DNA of 64,000 nt, taken from Turritopsis dohrnii. Its lineage: Eukaryota; Cnidaria; Hydrozoa; Anthoathecata; Oceaniidae. Numbering within the stretch: position 1 is the stretch's first letter; every line of letters starts with the position of its first letter. Below, in pieces: positions 42,724 to 53,067 of this stretch. The DNA lies in contig BQMF02000232.1 in the NCBI GenBank assembly GCA_027922465.2, positions 186,001 to 250,000 of the forward strand. The letters run 5' to 3'. The notes beneath the pieces are model-generated. The model worked only from the letters and a program-made list of their open reading frames with translations, had not been told where the DNA came from and did no database searches. The position numbers and the translations under genes were made by a program.

Positions 42724-45700
42724 CAAATTTCACTCTTGCAACAGAAGATATTTTGTAGCACAAACAGCATATGGTCCAATTTTTATGTTTCATCAAAAAA
42801 TAAAGTATATATATCTTTCACAAATGGAAAACAAAAGCAAAGCATTCATGTTATGAAGCAAATACTTGTTCAAAAAATATTGGGGTCACTAAACTATTTG
42901 GTTAAAAAATTGCGATTGAATGACTTTAAAGATGCTTAATAGCAATAAAATAGCTATAAATTTTGATTTATATATCTATAAAGATTCTTACCTTAGGCAT
43001 CAAAATGAATAATGACTGGTAAGCTTTAGCTAGTACACTTCTATCTATGAAAAAATCTCCACCTCCATTAATGATGTTTCCTTGAAAAGGCATAATCCAT
43101 ATAAGATTTTTGGCGTCTTTACCAAGAAGTCCATAATTTGACGCAAAGGGATGTACTGATATGTATACATAATCACCATTAATGAGTCCCTTATTACTAG
43201 CAAGAATAAGGAACTGTCGCAGAAAGCCTTTCTCGAGTAGTAACCACACAACTATAAAAACAATACAACTTTATGACGAAACTCATATCCACAAGTCTGT
43301 TCATCCAAGCTCTGCTCTGCGCCATGTTCATTTGGTGGGAAACGAAAGTGAAATTTAAGAGCCGTGTTACACACTGACATGAAAATAAGAGCCTGTTTAT
43401 CGACCATGCCGCGTGTTATCTATGACTTATCATGCGGAGAGACTAGAGAAAAGTATATAATGTCGAAATTCAATAATGCTTAACATTAGCCTCATCCTAG
43501 TAATCAATTTCTGCAATCCCGTTTTTTGTCCGCTTTCTATATAAAACAATAAAATAATCGATAATTTTCTGAACGCGATAGCTTTTCGTATCAAAATATT
43601 TCCCTCTGATGATGAAGACACTGATGACTATCAACAGGAGAGGGGTTAAACTATGAGTTCAGGAAGAAATGTAATTTAATCATATTTTTTGTCATGATAA
43701 GGACCTTTCACATATAATTCAATCGGAAGCATCCTTTAAAATTTTTCCCAAAAATCGTCATTTGAGAAAACGTGTGAGTGTGATGAAATACACGTTTTTT
43801 TTTAGTAGAACACCTTAATTTTGGCTGAAATGATTTTAACCGACAAACCGTTTTTGGTTCATGTCGCCATACTCTCTGTCTCTTCAAAAGCGAAGGAGAG
43901 CTAGCTGATCTTTCACTTTCGAATGTGTTAACAAAATGTTGTACACGTTTTTTTTTTTTATTAGAACACCTTAATTTTGGCTGAGCCTGGATGTGCATAT
44001 TTTTTCAGTAAATTTGAGCCTCAGATGTTCTTATTGACGTTCTTAATACGAAATCAAATATCTGAAGAAAAAAATTGCGCCTTTATAATAGCACTATTTA
44101 TAATAAGAGAAAAGTTCTCCACGCCAGGTGAAAGTTTGATGGTGTAGAAGTGGTGTTGCTGTAGGAACTTTTTGTACGCATTTTTCCGATTACTTTGAAA
44201 ACGTAAAAATATTTTATCTTTTAAATGATTTATGTCTCAATTTCATGTTCTAATTTTTTAACTTCGAGGCCGGGCATGTTCTTACGATGTTCTTAATTTT
44301 TTGCCGAATTTCAGCCTAAGTGTTCTTATAAACTGGGTTCTAATAAAAAAAAAAACGTGTATGTTCCAGATTAGCGGACATGGGAAGCAAAAGGTTCCAG
44401 CCGATTTAAATGTATTCGTAATACTTAGTTTGAAACCCTCAGCGAGACTGTATACGCTACAACTAACCAGTAATGATGATTTTAGGATGTATTTTTACCT
44501 CGAGCTTTACTGGGTAGTTCGTCTAAGAATGGCTCGAATTTGTGATGGAGGTGGTCGTAGCCTTTCTTGAAAGCATCATCTTTATCATAGCCTAAGTCGA
44601 GAGTAATTTCCAAGTTACCAGACTCTGTAATGTATCTGCGAAGAGCATCATAGACTGATTTCCACGCATGACTTTTCTCATACAAAACGGCCATTTTTCG
44701 CCATTTGTATCTTCTCATGATAGTATAGATCATTTGTATAACATCGAGATTTAGCGACGTCGTTCGTGCAAATGTCGGATATGTGTCTTTTAAGGATAAT
44801 TCCGGTTCTGAACAACCCTGGGTTGGAAAATAATGATATGGTTATATAGTATACGGTTCTTCTCAGATAACATCATATTAGAAAATGTAGCAGGTTCATC
44901 AAGAACATGAAGCTCACCAGTCCAACGAACAACGAACTTTAATTTGTTTTTCAAACAGATACGCAAACATTTCTTCGATATCATCCTCAGTCAATATAAC
45001 AAAGTTTTGCTGCAAGAAATTGCGCTAAATCGCTTGGACGACTACACGTATTTTTTTATAAGCAACTAGTTTATAAGCAACCCTAGGCAAATCTTTAAAA
45101 AGCTTAAGCAACTTTCTTAGGCCCAAGTTTTATCTAAGAAACATAAGGTTTATAGTATATTCATAAAACTATGTATGTATAGTAACAAAAAAAGCAGTAA
45201 TTGATTTTCCTCTAATTAATAATACACGGTGTAAACAGCCCTTAAGAAGTTATTTGGCTCTTAACCTGACTTTTTTTTGTTATTTGGTCTGAAATTGCAA
45301 AATTATTCTAAATTATACTATGATGTAAGCAAACCGTTTAGAAACGTTCCTAGGAGGAAAAAAGACGGGTTGCTTATAGTTTAAAAGTCAATCATGAATG
45401 TGTATGGAAGGCATTAGAAATACAGATACTTACTGCAGAAAATAACGGTTTATTAACAGCTGCTACCATTTTCGCAACAGTTTTACATTTACAAACAAAG
45501 CCGATGTATGCGTCCACCGTTTCATTATTAATGTATCTTAGAAGAGACTCGATTGCCTTTCTTTCGTTGCATTTTGTGTCATGAGTTTCAGTTTCCCAAA
45601 GCAACTCCAATTCCGTGTCAGGCAACAAATCTGTCCTCCTAGCAGATAGCAATGTAATTTACTGTGAAAAAAATCCCAAAAAGTACAAATAATGAAAGAC

Positions 45701-46664
45701 TTTGAATAATGTAAAGCAAATCGTGGCCATTAGAAACTTGGAGCTCACTTATAAGTTATAACGAGTTTACTCTGAGGAGAGATAAGTATGATAAGGCACG
45801 TTTTATTTTTTTTATAAAGAAAGTATATAAGAACATAAGGCTTCAAAGGGTCAAAACTTAAGAACATCCCTTGCTTAAACATTTTTTTTTTTAAAATAAA
45901 CTAAAAAACTAACGACTTTTCGAAACAAGAAAATTAAAAAAAATTAAAAATTAAAATTATAAACCATCATTTTCAAAAATGAAAATTAAAGGGGCGCTAA
46001 ACTCAAACAAGAAAATCAAGAACATTTTAAACATTTGAATGGAAAAAGTTAAGAACATCCCAAGACTTTCTTGAGTTTCAATGTTCTTATAAAATATATA
46101 ACGTGTATGCTAAGAATACTAATTATCATTGCTGTCTGTCCTTATGACAACGCTTAGCTTTGAAGAAAGTTCATAAAGATTAGTAAGTGCTCTATTGGTT
46201 TTGAATAATAATTTTCTGCAACGATTTCATGTGCCACGTTTGCTACCGGAAAAGTTAAACATTGGTACATCTAAACAGGGCCTTGCGGATTTGCCTCAGT
46301 GGAAAAATTGTTATAAGAAACACTGCCATAAAGTATAACTACACAATATAAATACACAAGATTTTAATGAAAGTGTTTCTCTTTATTTTTCCACTTGGAT
46401 AGTTTGTCCTTACTTGTTTATGTCTTGAACAGCAATGAGGGCAGCAGATGCATAGAACTGTCCTGTGTTATAATTGGAACCAGAAATTGATTGAGAATCT
46501 TTTCTTTCGTCATCCACATCACTCAGGTTAAAAGGTAGGTGAAGAGACAGCACTACCTTCCGCTTATTTTCGGCTGCCGTTGATTTGTGATACAACATAA
46601 ACCATCCAAGAAATAGTAACAGAAACTTTTTATAAAATGGAATCCGAGAAATCACGTCCATCAT
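29762..46664 (-). CDS. Receptor (membrane) guanylyl cyclase C, complete, 20 exons, 1252 aa; tandem paralogue of gene B
   Basis: Same architecture and predicted reaction as the downstream paralogue. Exons: 46414-46664, 45434-45638, 44499-44817, 42992-43251, 41291-41428, 40842-40977, 40553-40681, 40296-40478, 40056-40134, 39840-39948, 39181-39435, 38775-38846, 38135-38285, 36836-36988, 36166-36349, 35073-35406, 34607-34778, 32444-32542, 31404-31495, 29762-30199. The sum is 3759 nt, in frame. Signal peptide in exon 1 ([18 protein letters not shown]); ligand-binding fold including [19 protein letters not shown]; Cys-rich juxtamembrane segment; TM ~541-566; kinase-homology domain with HGNLKSSN and DFG; coiled linker; cyclase with [20 protein letters not shown] and YCLFGDTVN, so it should be active. 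The tail is ~135 residues. Ten consecutive or near-consecutive exon lengths equal those of gene B, but the first coding exon is split by an intron. Several exons are almost identical to gene B while the ectodomains are strongly diverged, so the two receptors may sense different ligands. Confidence 0.92.
30321..30559. mobile_element. MITE with AATAGACCTTTCCCG termini
   Basis: Left AATAGACCTTTCCCGAATTTC and right GAAATTCGGGAAAGGTCTATT are inverted repeats. The match continues inward through GTTTAAAC and CTCGGCCAC/GTGGCCGAG. ~239 bp, in the last intron of cyclase C. Confidence 0.8.
30618..31361. mobile_element. Inverted-repeat element with TTATCGGTAAAAA termini
   Basis: TTATCGGTAAAAA at the left and TTTTTACCGATAA at the right, with CAAATTTTCGTC and CAAAAATTCG motifs near both ends. 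A smaller hairpin (GGCTTCTTGCCTTTTC against GAAAAGACAAGAAGCC) is nested at ~31145-31215. In a cyclase C intron, ~42 bp from exon 31404-31495. Confidence 0.6.
32701..32746. repeat. Short tandem duplication
   Basis: ATTTGAGCATGCGCTTTACT occurs twice, ~25 bp apart. Confidence 0.8.
33770..34606 (-). repeat. 31-bp minisatellite, 27 copies, abutting a splice donor of cyclase C
   Basis: 27 head-to-tail units of exactly 31 bp (837 bp), ending at 34606, the first intron base after exon 34607-34778. Read on the gene strand, each unit carries AAG followed by GTTAGTAAG (or GTTAGTTAG), resembling the real donor TTCAG|GTTAGTAAG. Two main unit types differ by one A/T; a few units carry CCAACATC or CTGACATC variants. 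Confidence 0.95.
35480..35596. repeat. 39-bp tandem repeat, 3 copies
   Basis: Three 39-bp units starting AATTGAACACTTAGG, with a few substitutions. In the intron upstream of exon 35073-35406 of cyclase C. Confidence 0.85.
36022..36139. mobile_element. Palindromic MITE family M1, 26 bp from a splice donor
   Basis: CCCAGTGGGCAAAATTGTC start and TTTGCCCACTGG end. It ends 26 bp before exon 36166-36349 of cyclase C, immediately inside the intron after that exon's donor. Confidence 0.8.
37280..37572 (-). mobile_element. tRNA-derived SINE with 11-bp target-site duplication
   Basis: Minus-strand head near 37572-37490 with box A (TAGTATAGTGGTTATCACTC, as in Glu/Asp-type tRNAs) and box B (GAGTTCAATTCC); AAAT-type tail at 37280-37310. 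CTATATAATAT occurs at 37269-37279 and again at 37573-37583, a clear target-site duplication. Lies in a cyclase C intron. Confidence 0.85.
38352..38472. mobile_element. Palindromic MITE family M1
   Basis: CCCAGTAGACAAAATTGTC start, same interior motifs. In a cyclase C intron beside exon 38135-38285. Confidence 0.7.
42103..42352. mobile_element. Mariner-like MITE, CAGTGTGTTTCATAA termini
   Basis: CAGTGTGTTTCATAA and TTATGAAACACACTG inverted termini, flanked by TA on both sides as in Tc1/mariner elements. ~250 bp, AT-rich interior, no gene. In a cyclase C intron. Confidence 0.75.
42693..42723. repeat. (ATTG)n microsatellite
   Basis: About seven ATTG repeats in a cyclase C intron. Confidence 0.9.
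43943..44362. mobile_element. MITE with TACACG-T(n) termini
   Basis: Left TACACG followed by a T-run and TATTAGAACACC. Right GTTCTAATA, an A-run and CGTGTA. A second copy of the left-end motif lies at 43788-43825 (TTTAGTAGAACACCTTAA), suggesting another truncated member. In a cyclase C intron. Confidence 0.6.
45071..45378. mobile_element. Possible inverted-repeat element, TTATAAGCAACCC termini
   Basis: TTATAAGCAACCC at the left and GGGTTGCTTATA at the right, ~308 bp, in a cyclase C intron. Confidence 0.4.
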
Positions 46665-46916
46665 ATTTTACTCTAATGATATTTTGTTTTCTTGTTAATC
46701 CACTTAAATCAATTCCCAATTAAGTTTTTTCTTTCCTCCATTGCTTTTTGAGGCAGGTGTTTTGTTATCAATTTCTATCTTCTTCCACCGCCATGTTCCT
46801 TTTTTCATTCCATTATGTTGAACTGCTTTCTTTTCTTCATATATCATACTGCGATACGGTTATCTTTGCTTATCATTCCTTGAAATGAAATTTTGAAAAT
46901 TTTTTCTTCACAGGAT

Positions 46917-46962
46917 TCCTTCTTCTTCTTCTTCTTCTTCATTTTTTTTTTTTTTTTTTTTT
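46917..46962. repeat. (TTC)n and poly-T tract
   Basis: Eight TTC repeats followed by ~20 T, upstream of cyclase C. Confidence 0.9.
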
Positions 46963-47434
46963 GAAAATTATCTCCTCATGAGAAAATACTCCTGGGTTTT
47001 ATGAGATCAAAGTGTACATTCTCTCCTCTTGCGTATTTAGCCTGATAGCAATCATATTCTCTATCTAAATAAATAGCCATAACCATTGGCTAGTTCTAAA
47101 GTCCGCCATACAACTTTAACTGGATTCTAGAAAACGACCTTAACCTTCTGAAATCTCAAAGCAGGTTTGCATGTTTCGCTAATGTTTCAAGTCACAAAAG
47201 GATTCTGTACACGAGAATATCGCTCTTTTTAAAACCGTAATAACCCCTCTCTCTGTCTTTGTGTCAACATCAATACACAATCATAACTGATGTTTCAAAA
47301 AAATCTAAATTTCTGAAACGGTGTTAACAAACCTGTTCCGGACAGAAAAACAGATATCAAATCTCGACTGAAAATTTTATTTGAAAGACATGTGAGAAGG
47401 TTTCCAAATTGTTCTGTTCTTTTATAAATTCGCT

Positions 47435-47548
47435 CAGAACGGGGAAGTTTGACTGCCACTGCGAAGGAGTGTATTTTTATAGCAATACACACAATATTTC
47501 AATACAAATGATTTTCATCGCAGTGACTTTGGCGATTTTGCGCCCACC
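47435..47548. mobile_element. Palindromic MITE family M1, inverted orientation
   Basis: Contains CCACTGCGAAGGAGTGTA and TTCATCGCAGTGAC, the family interior read on the other strand, ending GCGATTTTGCGCCCAC. Intergenic upstream of cyclase C. Confidence 0.65.
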
Positions 47549-47940
47549 ACAGTGTAGGAAAATATTGAGATTGCATAGTGATGGGTGGTTATTCCATTTT
47601 TACTATGACCTAAGACCGAATAAAGACATTCGAAAAGGACTTGGTAACGAAAGAAATAACCAATAATCATAAAGATAAAAATTTTTTTGTTGAAATCTTT
47701 GAAATGATAAGCGTATTAAAAATAGTTTCTCTTATCAAAACATTTTCCAGGTTGTCAATTTCTACATTTCTATGATTGAATAGAGGAATCTCATTTCATT
47801 AGTTTAAGCCGAGCTTGGTGTGCACCAAACAACAGATGTTTTGGTTATGTCTTTTTCAACTTTTCTGAAACACGGTCAATGAAGACAACACTTGAAGACA
47901 TTATCTCCTCGGCATTTCATTATTTGCAGCGAGTGTATAA

Positions 47941-48443
47941 AGCCTGGTTCATACTAGCAACATAAGTATAAACAAAAAGAGCATAAGCGAAGCATGCGCA
48001 TTAGAAACAATTGATAATGAGATGTGTTATATAAAAGCACATAAGAAAAAGATGAAGACGAAGATTATGTATGTAAGCATTATTGAAATCACTACTGCTC
48101 ATGAAGAAAAATCATGACGCTTGAAAAGTTCAAAAAGCTACCGTTACCATAACAACATTTCTGTTCCTTTCTTTAAAATCATATAAAATATCGCAAGAAG
48201 GTACTCGTTCGTTCTTCCAAATGATGTTTGTTGTTCCAATGTTCCGTCATGTTTGGGATTGATTTTAATTTTTAAAAACAATTTCTTATGTTTTCTGGTT
48301 CACGCGAACTGTGTTGGGAACACAAACCTTTATAAAAATATAGAAGCCTTTGATATCTCATGCCGTCCTTATGTTTTAAGTCGAGCAGATGTCCACACGA
48401 TGTTTTCTTGTGTTGATGCTGTCAGCGCTGTGTGAACCAGGCT
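47941..48443. mobile_element. PIF/Harbinger-like MITE, AGCCTGGTTCA termini
   Basis: AGCCTGGTTCA at the left and TGAACCAGGCT at the right, each flanked by TAA, the 3-bp target duplication of PIF/Harbinger elements. 503 bp, no transposase. Confidence 0.75.
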
Positions 48444-49110
48444 TAAGGATGCTTGAAGTTAAAAAACCATTTCAAAATCAAGAAAATCTTAAGAATATGC
48501 CCGGCCTGATCAGTTCTTCAAATGCTAGTTTTCTAATAACGAGATACATTTCATTTTGTCTACTGTAATGACACCAAACAGGCTTGTCATATTCTTGTTT
48601 GGGAATACTCTGTTCTTCTTGTAAACGGAGTAAAGAGTATTATTGAAAAATAAAGTTCAAACTCCATGGTGACATCATTTCTTTTGGAAAACTCAAGACG
48701 CGCAAATTTTTCATGCGATATCCTTTTTACTAAATTTATATAAATCATTAATTACTTTTTAACAAAATCGCACAAAATAGCTTTGTTTGCATCTGTTGTC
48801 ATGGTATGAAGTGTGCTATTGCTTTACGATTGTATGTTGTAAGTCTACATATGTGAAAAACGCACCTACCCTAAGTTGAACTCAGTTGCGTCACTGACGC
48901 GTCAACAGGTACTCCTACGGTTTGAGTCTATTAAAACGTAAACATTATTCAAATAGGTAAGTGAGAATAACATGTCCTGTTCAATCAAACTTTTTAAAGA
49001 CTTTCCTGAAAAAAGAAAATTTTTATTGAAACTTCGTGGTTTTTCAAAACAAGATCGTAGCAGTCTGTACATAGCAGGTGAAACATACATGCGACTACGA
49101 AGACATTTGA

Positions 49111-49337
49111 GGCCCGTTTTCACTTAAAAAAATGAGCGAAATGCGAAATATCTTGATCGAAATGTGAAGTGAACATGCGCAGTAGGTACAAATTGATTTT
49201 TCCTGCGAAATATTTCAAAAGTTGAAAAAGTTCAACTTTTTTTCTATCGAAATATTTCGAATAAAATTCTGATCAATCAGATTGCAGCTTTGTTGTTTTC
49301 GCATTTCGCTGAAGATTTTTTTAAGTGGAAACGGGTC
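49111..49337. mobile_element. MITE with GGCCCGTTTTCACTTAAAA termini
   Basis: Left GGCCCGTTTTCACTTAAAA and right TTTTAAGTGGAAACGGGTC are near-perfect inverted repeats. Inner GCGAAATGCGAAA / TTTCGCATTTCGC also pair. ~227 bp with TNA-like flanks. Confidence 0.75.
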
Positions 49338-50030
49338 TTAATAATACATTAATTTATTCGTAAAAAAAAACAAAACATCATCATGCCACTGAACGAAAAA
49401 ATCTGATTGGTAACTAAATAATAACATGTGTTCTTTCAGGAGTGTTCCAATGGAGAGAAATATCTATCGAATGTTTTACCTATCTCCGTTCATAATGTCG
49501 TACCACAGATAATGTGATCAATAATTTTTTAATTGCGGTATCACTCAAGGGGCAAGGGATACGACAGGGAAAAAATCACGAGATTACTTGACAGCTTATA
49601 AGTTCTTGAGGCGTAGAGAGGCTGAATTAACCGATTTATAGAAAGGAATATTTCGAATAAAGGATTAAGATTGGAAACAAAAATGCTAAAAAAAGGAAAA
49701 CTTATGATAACCCTCCAAGACAGATCCTCTGTAGATTACTACAAAAACTTCGAAGACGTTACAATCAAAAGAACATGCGATACATGTTCTTCTAGTGTAA
49801 CTTCGAGACTTCATCCGAAAACTTTATAAAACACGCACACGAATAAAAAGATATCAGTAAAAAAAACCATTGAATTAAAAACAAAAATAATCAATAAAAT
49901 TCAATCGTGTGCGAAATTAGTTTGGTCATACCTAGAAAGCGTTAAACCTTAAAGATATGCCATTATTAATTTTAGTTCGTGTGGCAACGCTGCAAGAAGA
50001 AGAAGCTATGGTTACACTTTCTGTGTTGCA

Positions 50031-53025
50031 TTATCCAGTCGTTTCATCTTCCTGCGAATGCTGTAAAACTTGTAATTCTTCTAGACCCATCTGACCACGA
50101 TGTGCCCACGTCCTATACCGCGCAAGATCTTTACGAGTCACTATTCCTGATACCTAAGAAAACAAATGTGATAATTTATGATTATTAATGGTAATTTATG
50201 AAAATTAGTGGCACAACATTTTCGACTTTAGGACACCCGTGGTGGAGTAAAGTCTTTAAAATACCTGTGGTTTCTCCTCCTCCTACTACACCAAGTTATG
50301 AATGTTTTCGTGCAGCGTTTACATGACAACATTGCCGAATTCGCAAATTTGGTCAAACTCAGACTTCCAGTAGGCCAATTTTCATGAAATTTTGCACAGA
50401 TCACAATTGAAAGGTGCTGATTTCGAATTTGACAATGCTTTCGCGAGGTTTTACTAAAATTGGGCAATTTAGGCCAAATTTGGACCAAATTTCGAAAGTT
50501 CTTCAATTTTCATGAAATTTTCTACAGATCACAATTGAAAGGTGCTGATTTCGAATTTGGCAATGATTTTGCCATGTTTTACTTAAATTGGGCAATTTAG
50601 GCCAAATTTGGACCAAATTTCGAAAGTTCTTCAATTTTCATAAAAATTTGTACGGAGCACAAATGAAAAATGTTGATTTTGAATTTGCCAGTCATTTTGT
50701 TAGATTTGACCGTAAATTGGCAATTCGGCAAGTTTGTATTTTTGAGACCAGATATGTATCGTTGTGTTACGTCCTGAAGTCTTCAAGCCAAGCGGCTCTT
50801 ATTCAATTTAAAAATAAGAGAAAATTAGCATTGGTTTTTTCACAGTGGATTGAAATTAGTGCATATCAGAAATAACACAAACAATCTGATTATCTCCTAA
50901 ATACATCAGATTGATTGTCAGCACGTTCCGAAATCTCTCCGGTATAACGGGAGCACTTTTTAATCACACCGATAACAAACTCGAAGTGTTGACATTACAC
51001 AGAATAGCATGAATACATTCTCATCGTTCAGTTTGTTTCTAAACAGCAAACTTTCTGAAGATAAACATTGCTGAAATAACACTAAAAGACACTTTTGATT
51101 TCTGTTCGAGTAAAACCAGTTACTTATCTTCTTACGATGTTCTTTGTGAATTAAAAAATCATTCTATTTTCATTGGTTTTTGAAGTAATGTAAAATTTGC
51201 TTTAAAATAGCTGTTCCCACTTGTTAACGTCATATATTTAACCGATACACAACGCTTACGGGACCAGAGATTTTGTCCGCTTTAGAGAGGTGTCCGCTTT
51301 AGAAAGGTTTTGTTTATTTTGGAATAAATTCTACTCGTAGGTCGGGAACCCATTAGGCATGCCCATATTATCCTTTGCTATTGCCCAGTTAGGTAAAAAT
51401 CATTCATTAAATGAAATTTGACCTGAAAATAAACATTTGCTTGGCATATTAAAAAGCCGTTAGGACTGAAAATTATAATTAGAAAAACAAATAAAATACT
51501 GAATTTTGATGTTCTTGTCGAACTTTTTCGGTGTCCACTTTATAGAGATAATTTTAGGGGGAATTGTCGTGCGGGACCTGGAAAAAATGTCCACTTTAAG
51601 GAGGTGTCCGCTTTAGACTGTTCGCTTTGGGGAGGTTTCTTTATAAGGGTTTATTAAGGATTCGTCCGGGACAAAACTTTTTGTCCGTCTAAAGGAGGTG
51701 TCCGCATTAAGGAGGTTCCACTGTATCAAGTTTGTTATCTCGTGATATCTATCCCGCAGGAAAATCATGCTGCAAGAACTTGATTTTAAAGAAAACGTCA
51801 ATTGGTATCTTTTCTTAACGTTGAACGTGGAACCTGTTCGATTTAATGGGAAAACAGTCTAAATGTTAGGTTTTCATTTTAGCTGCAGAAGCCCCAGTCA
51901 ACGCTATAACTACCTCTCAAACTTAAATACGCCATTAACAAACACCCATGAAAACTTTGGTACCTGATTGTCTTCGTTGACAACAACGAGATGACGTAAT
52001 CCAAGAGCACGGAACAATCTGAAACCACGATTTAATGACGATTTCTGTGTTGAAAGAAATATAAAAAACGATATAGGAAAGGATATAATGATTGCGACAC
52101 TCCAGTAAAAAGAAACGCGTATGATTTGATCAAATGCTTAGCGTTATCGCACTTCATTAAAAAGTCAGAGCGCTATGGCGCTGCCATTCTTGTAGGATTG
52201 CCTCTGCATGATAAAAACAAAATTGGTTGGTTGGGTTTTAGGCAAAGACAATATTATTTTATTCGATTAATTTTCTTCACAAACTATGTTCACCAGATCG
52301 CATCTGTATTATTATATTATTGTAATATTTTCTTCGTTTTAAACTTTGTTACAGTGTTCTCTCGGTATTCATCGAAATATCCACGATATAAATATTTACT
52401 TATTCAATAAATGGCTCCATTAAACGAATATCCCATCTACAAATCTATAAAATATGGAGCTGGTATTGTCTAAGAGAGTCAAACGTACTAGAGACGAAAC
52501 ACAGATGACAGCAACAGATGACAACAAAAACAACAACAAATCAGCATATTAGCGAATGAAAGTTTGCAGAAGTTATTATTGTTAGAGAAACTGTTGAATT
52601 GATCGAATAATGAAGAATAAGCAATCAATACAATGTAACCAAGGTAACAATGTAGCAAAAAGTTGATACCAGTCAAAATGGTGGGCATCTCTTATAAGCT
52701 GTGCCGTGCCAAGTCGAGCTCATTAAATTCATTAAATTAAAGCTCGGCACAGCTTATAAAACCAATATTCAGCCGTGACGAACCGTGCAGCTAACAGCTG
52801 ACCTGCCCATGTCACACGCCTCAGCACGGTTCGGCTTGGTTCGACTGTTTAAAACCAAATGCCGAGCTGACCCGTGCTGAAATATATCCAACTGGATCTT
52901 ACTTTATCTATGATCAATTTATTTTCCTGTTTGCAACAACAACAAAACAGACAGCAACTCATCTTCCTCACTATCAAAACTTTTTTCGAATCAAAAACAA
53001 TTTTTTATTTTCTGTAGTGTGGACC

Positions 53026-53067
<42 letters not shown>

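Larger units (their letters stand above)
46665..50030. other. Intergenic region between ClC-7-like gene and cyclase C
   Basis: Holds the cyclase C 5' flank, a TTC/poly-T tract (46917-46962), an inverted M1 MITE, and two inverted-repeat elements (47941-48443, 49111-49337). 49340-50030 holds the unassigned 3' flank of the ClC-7-like gene. No host gene seen. Confidence 0.5.
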
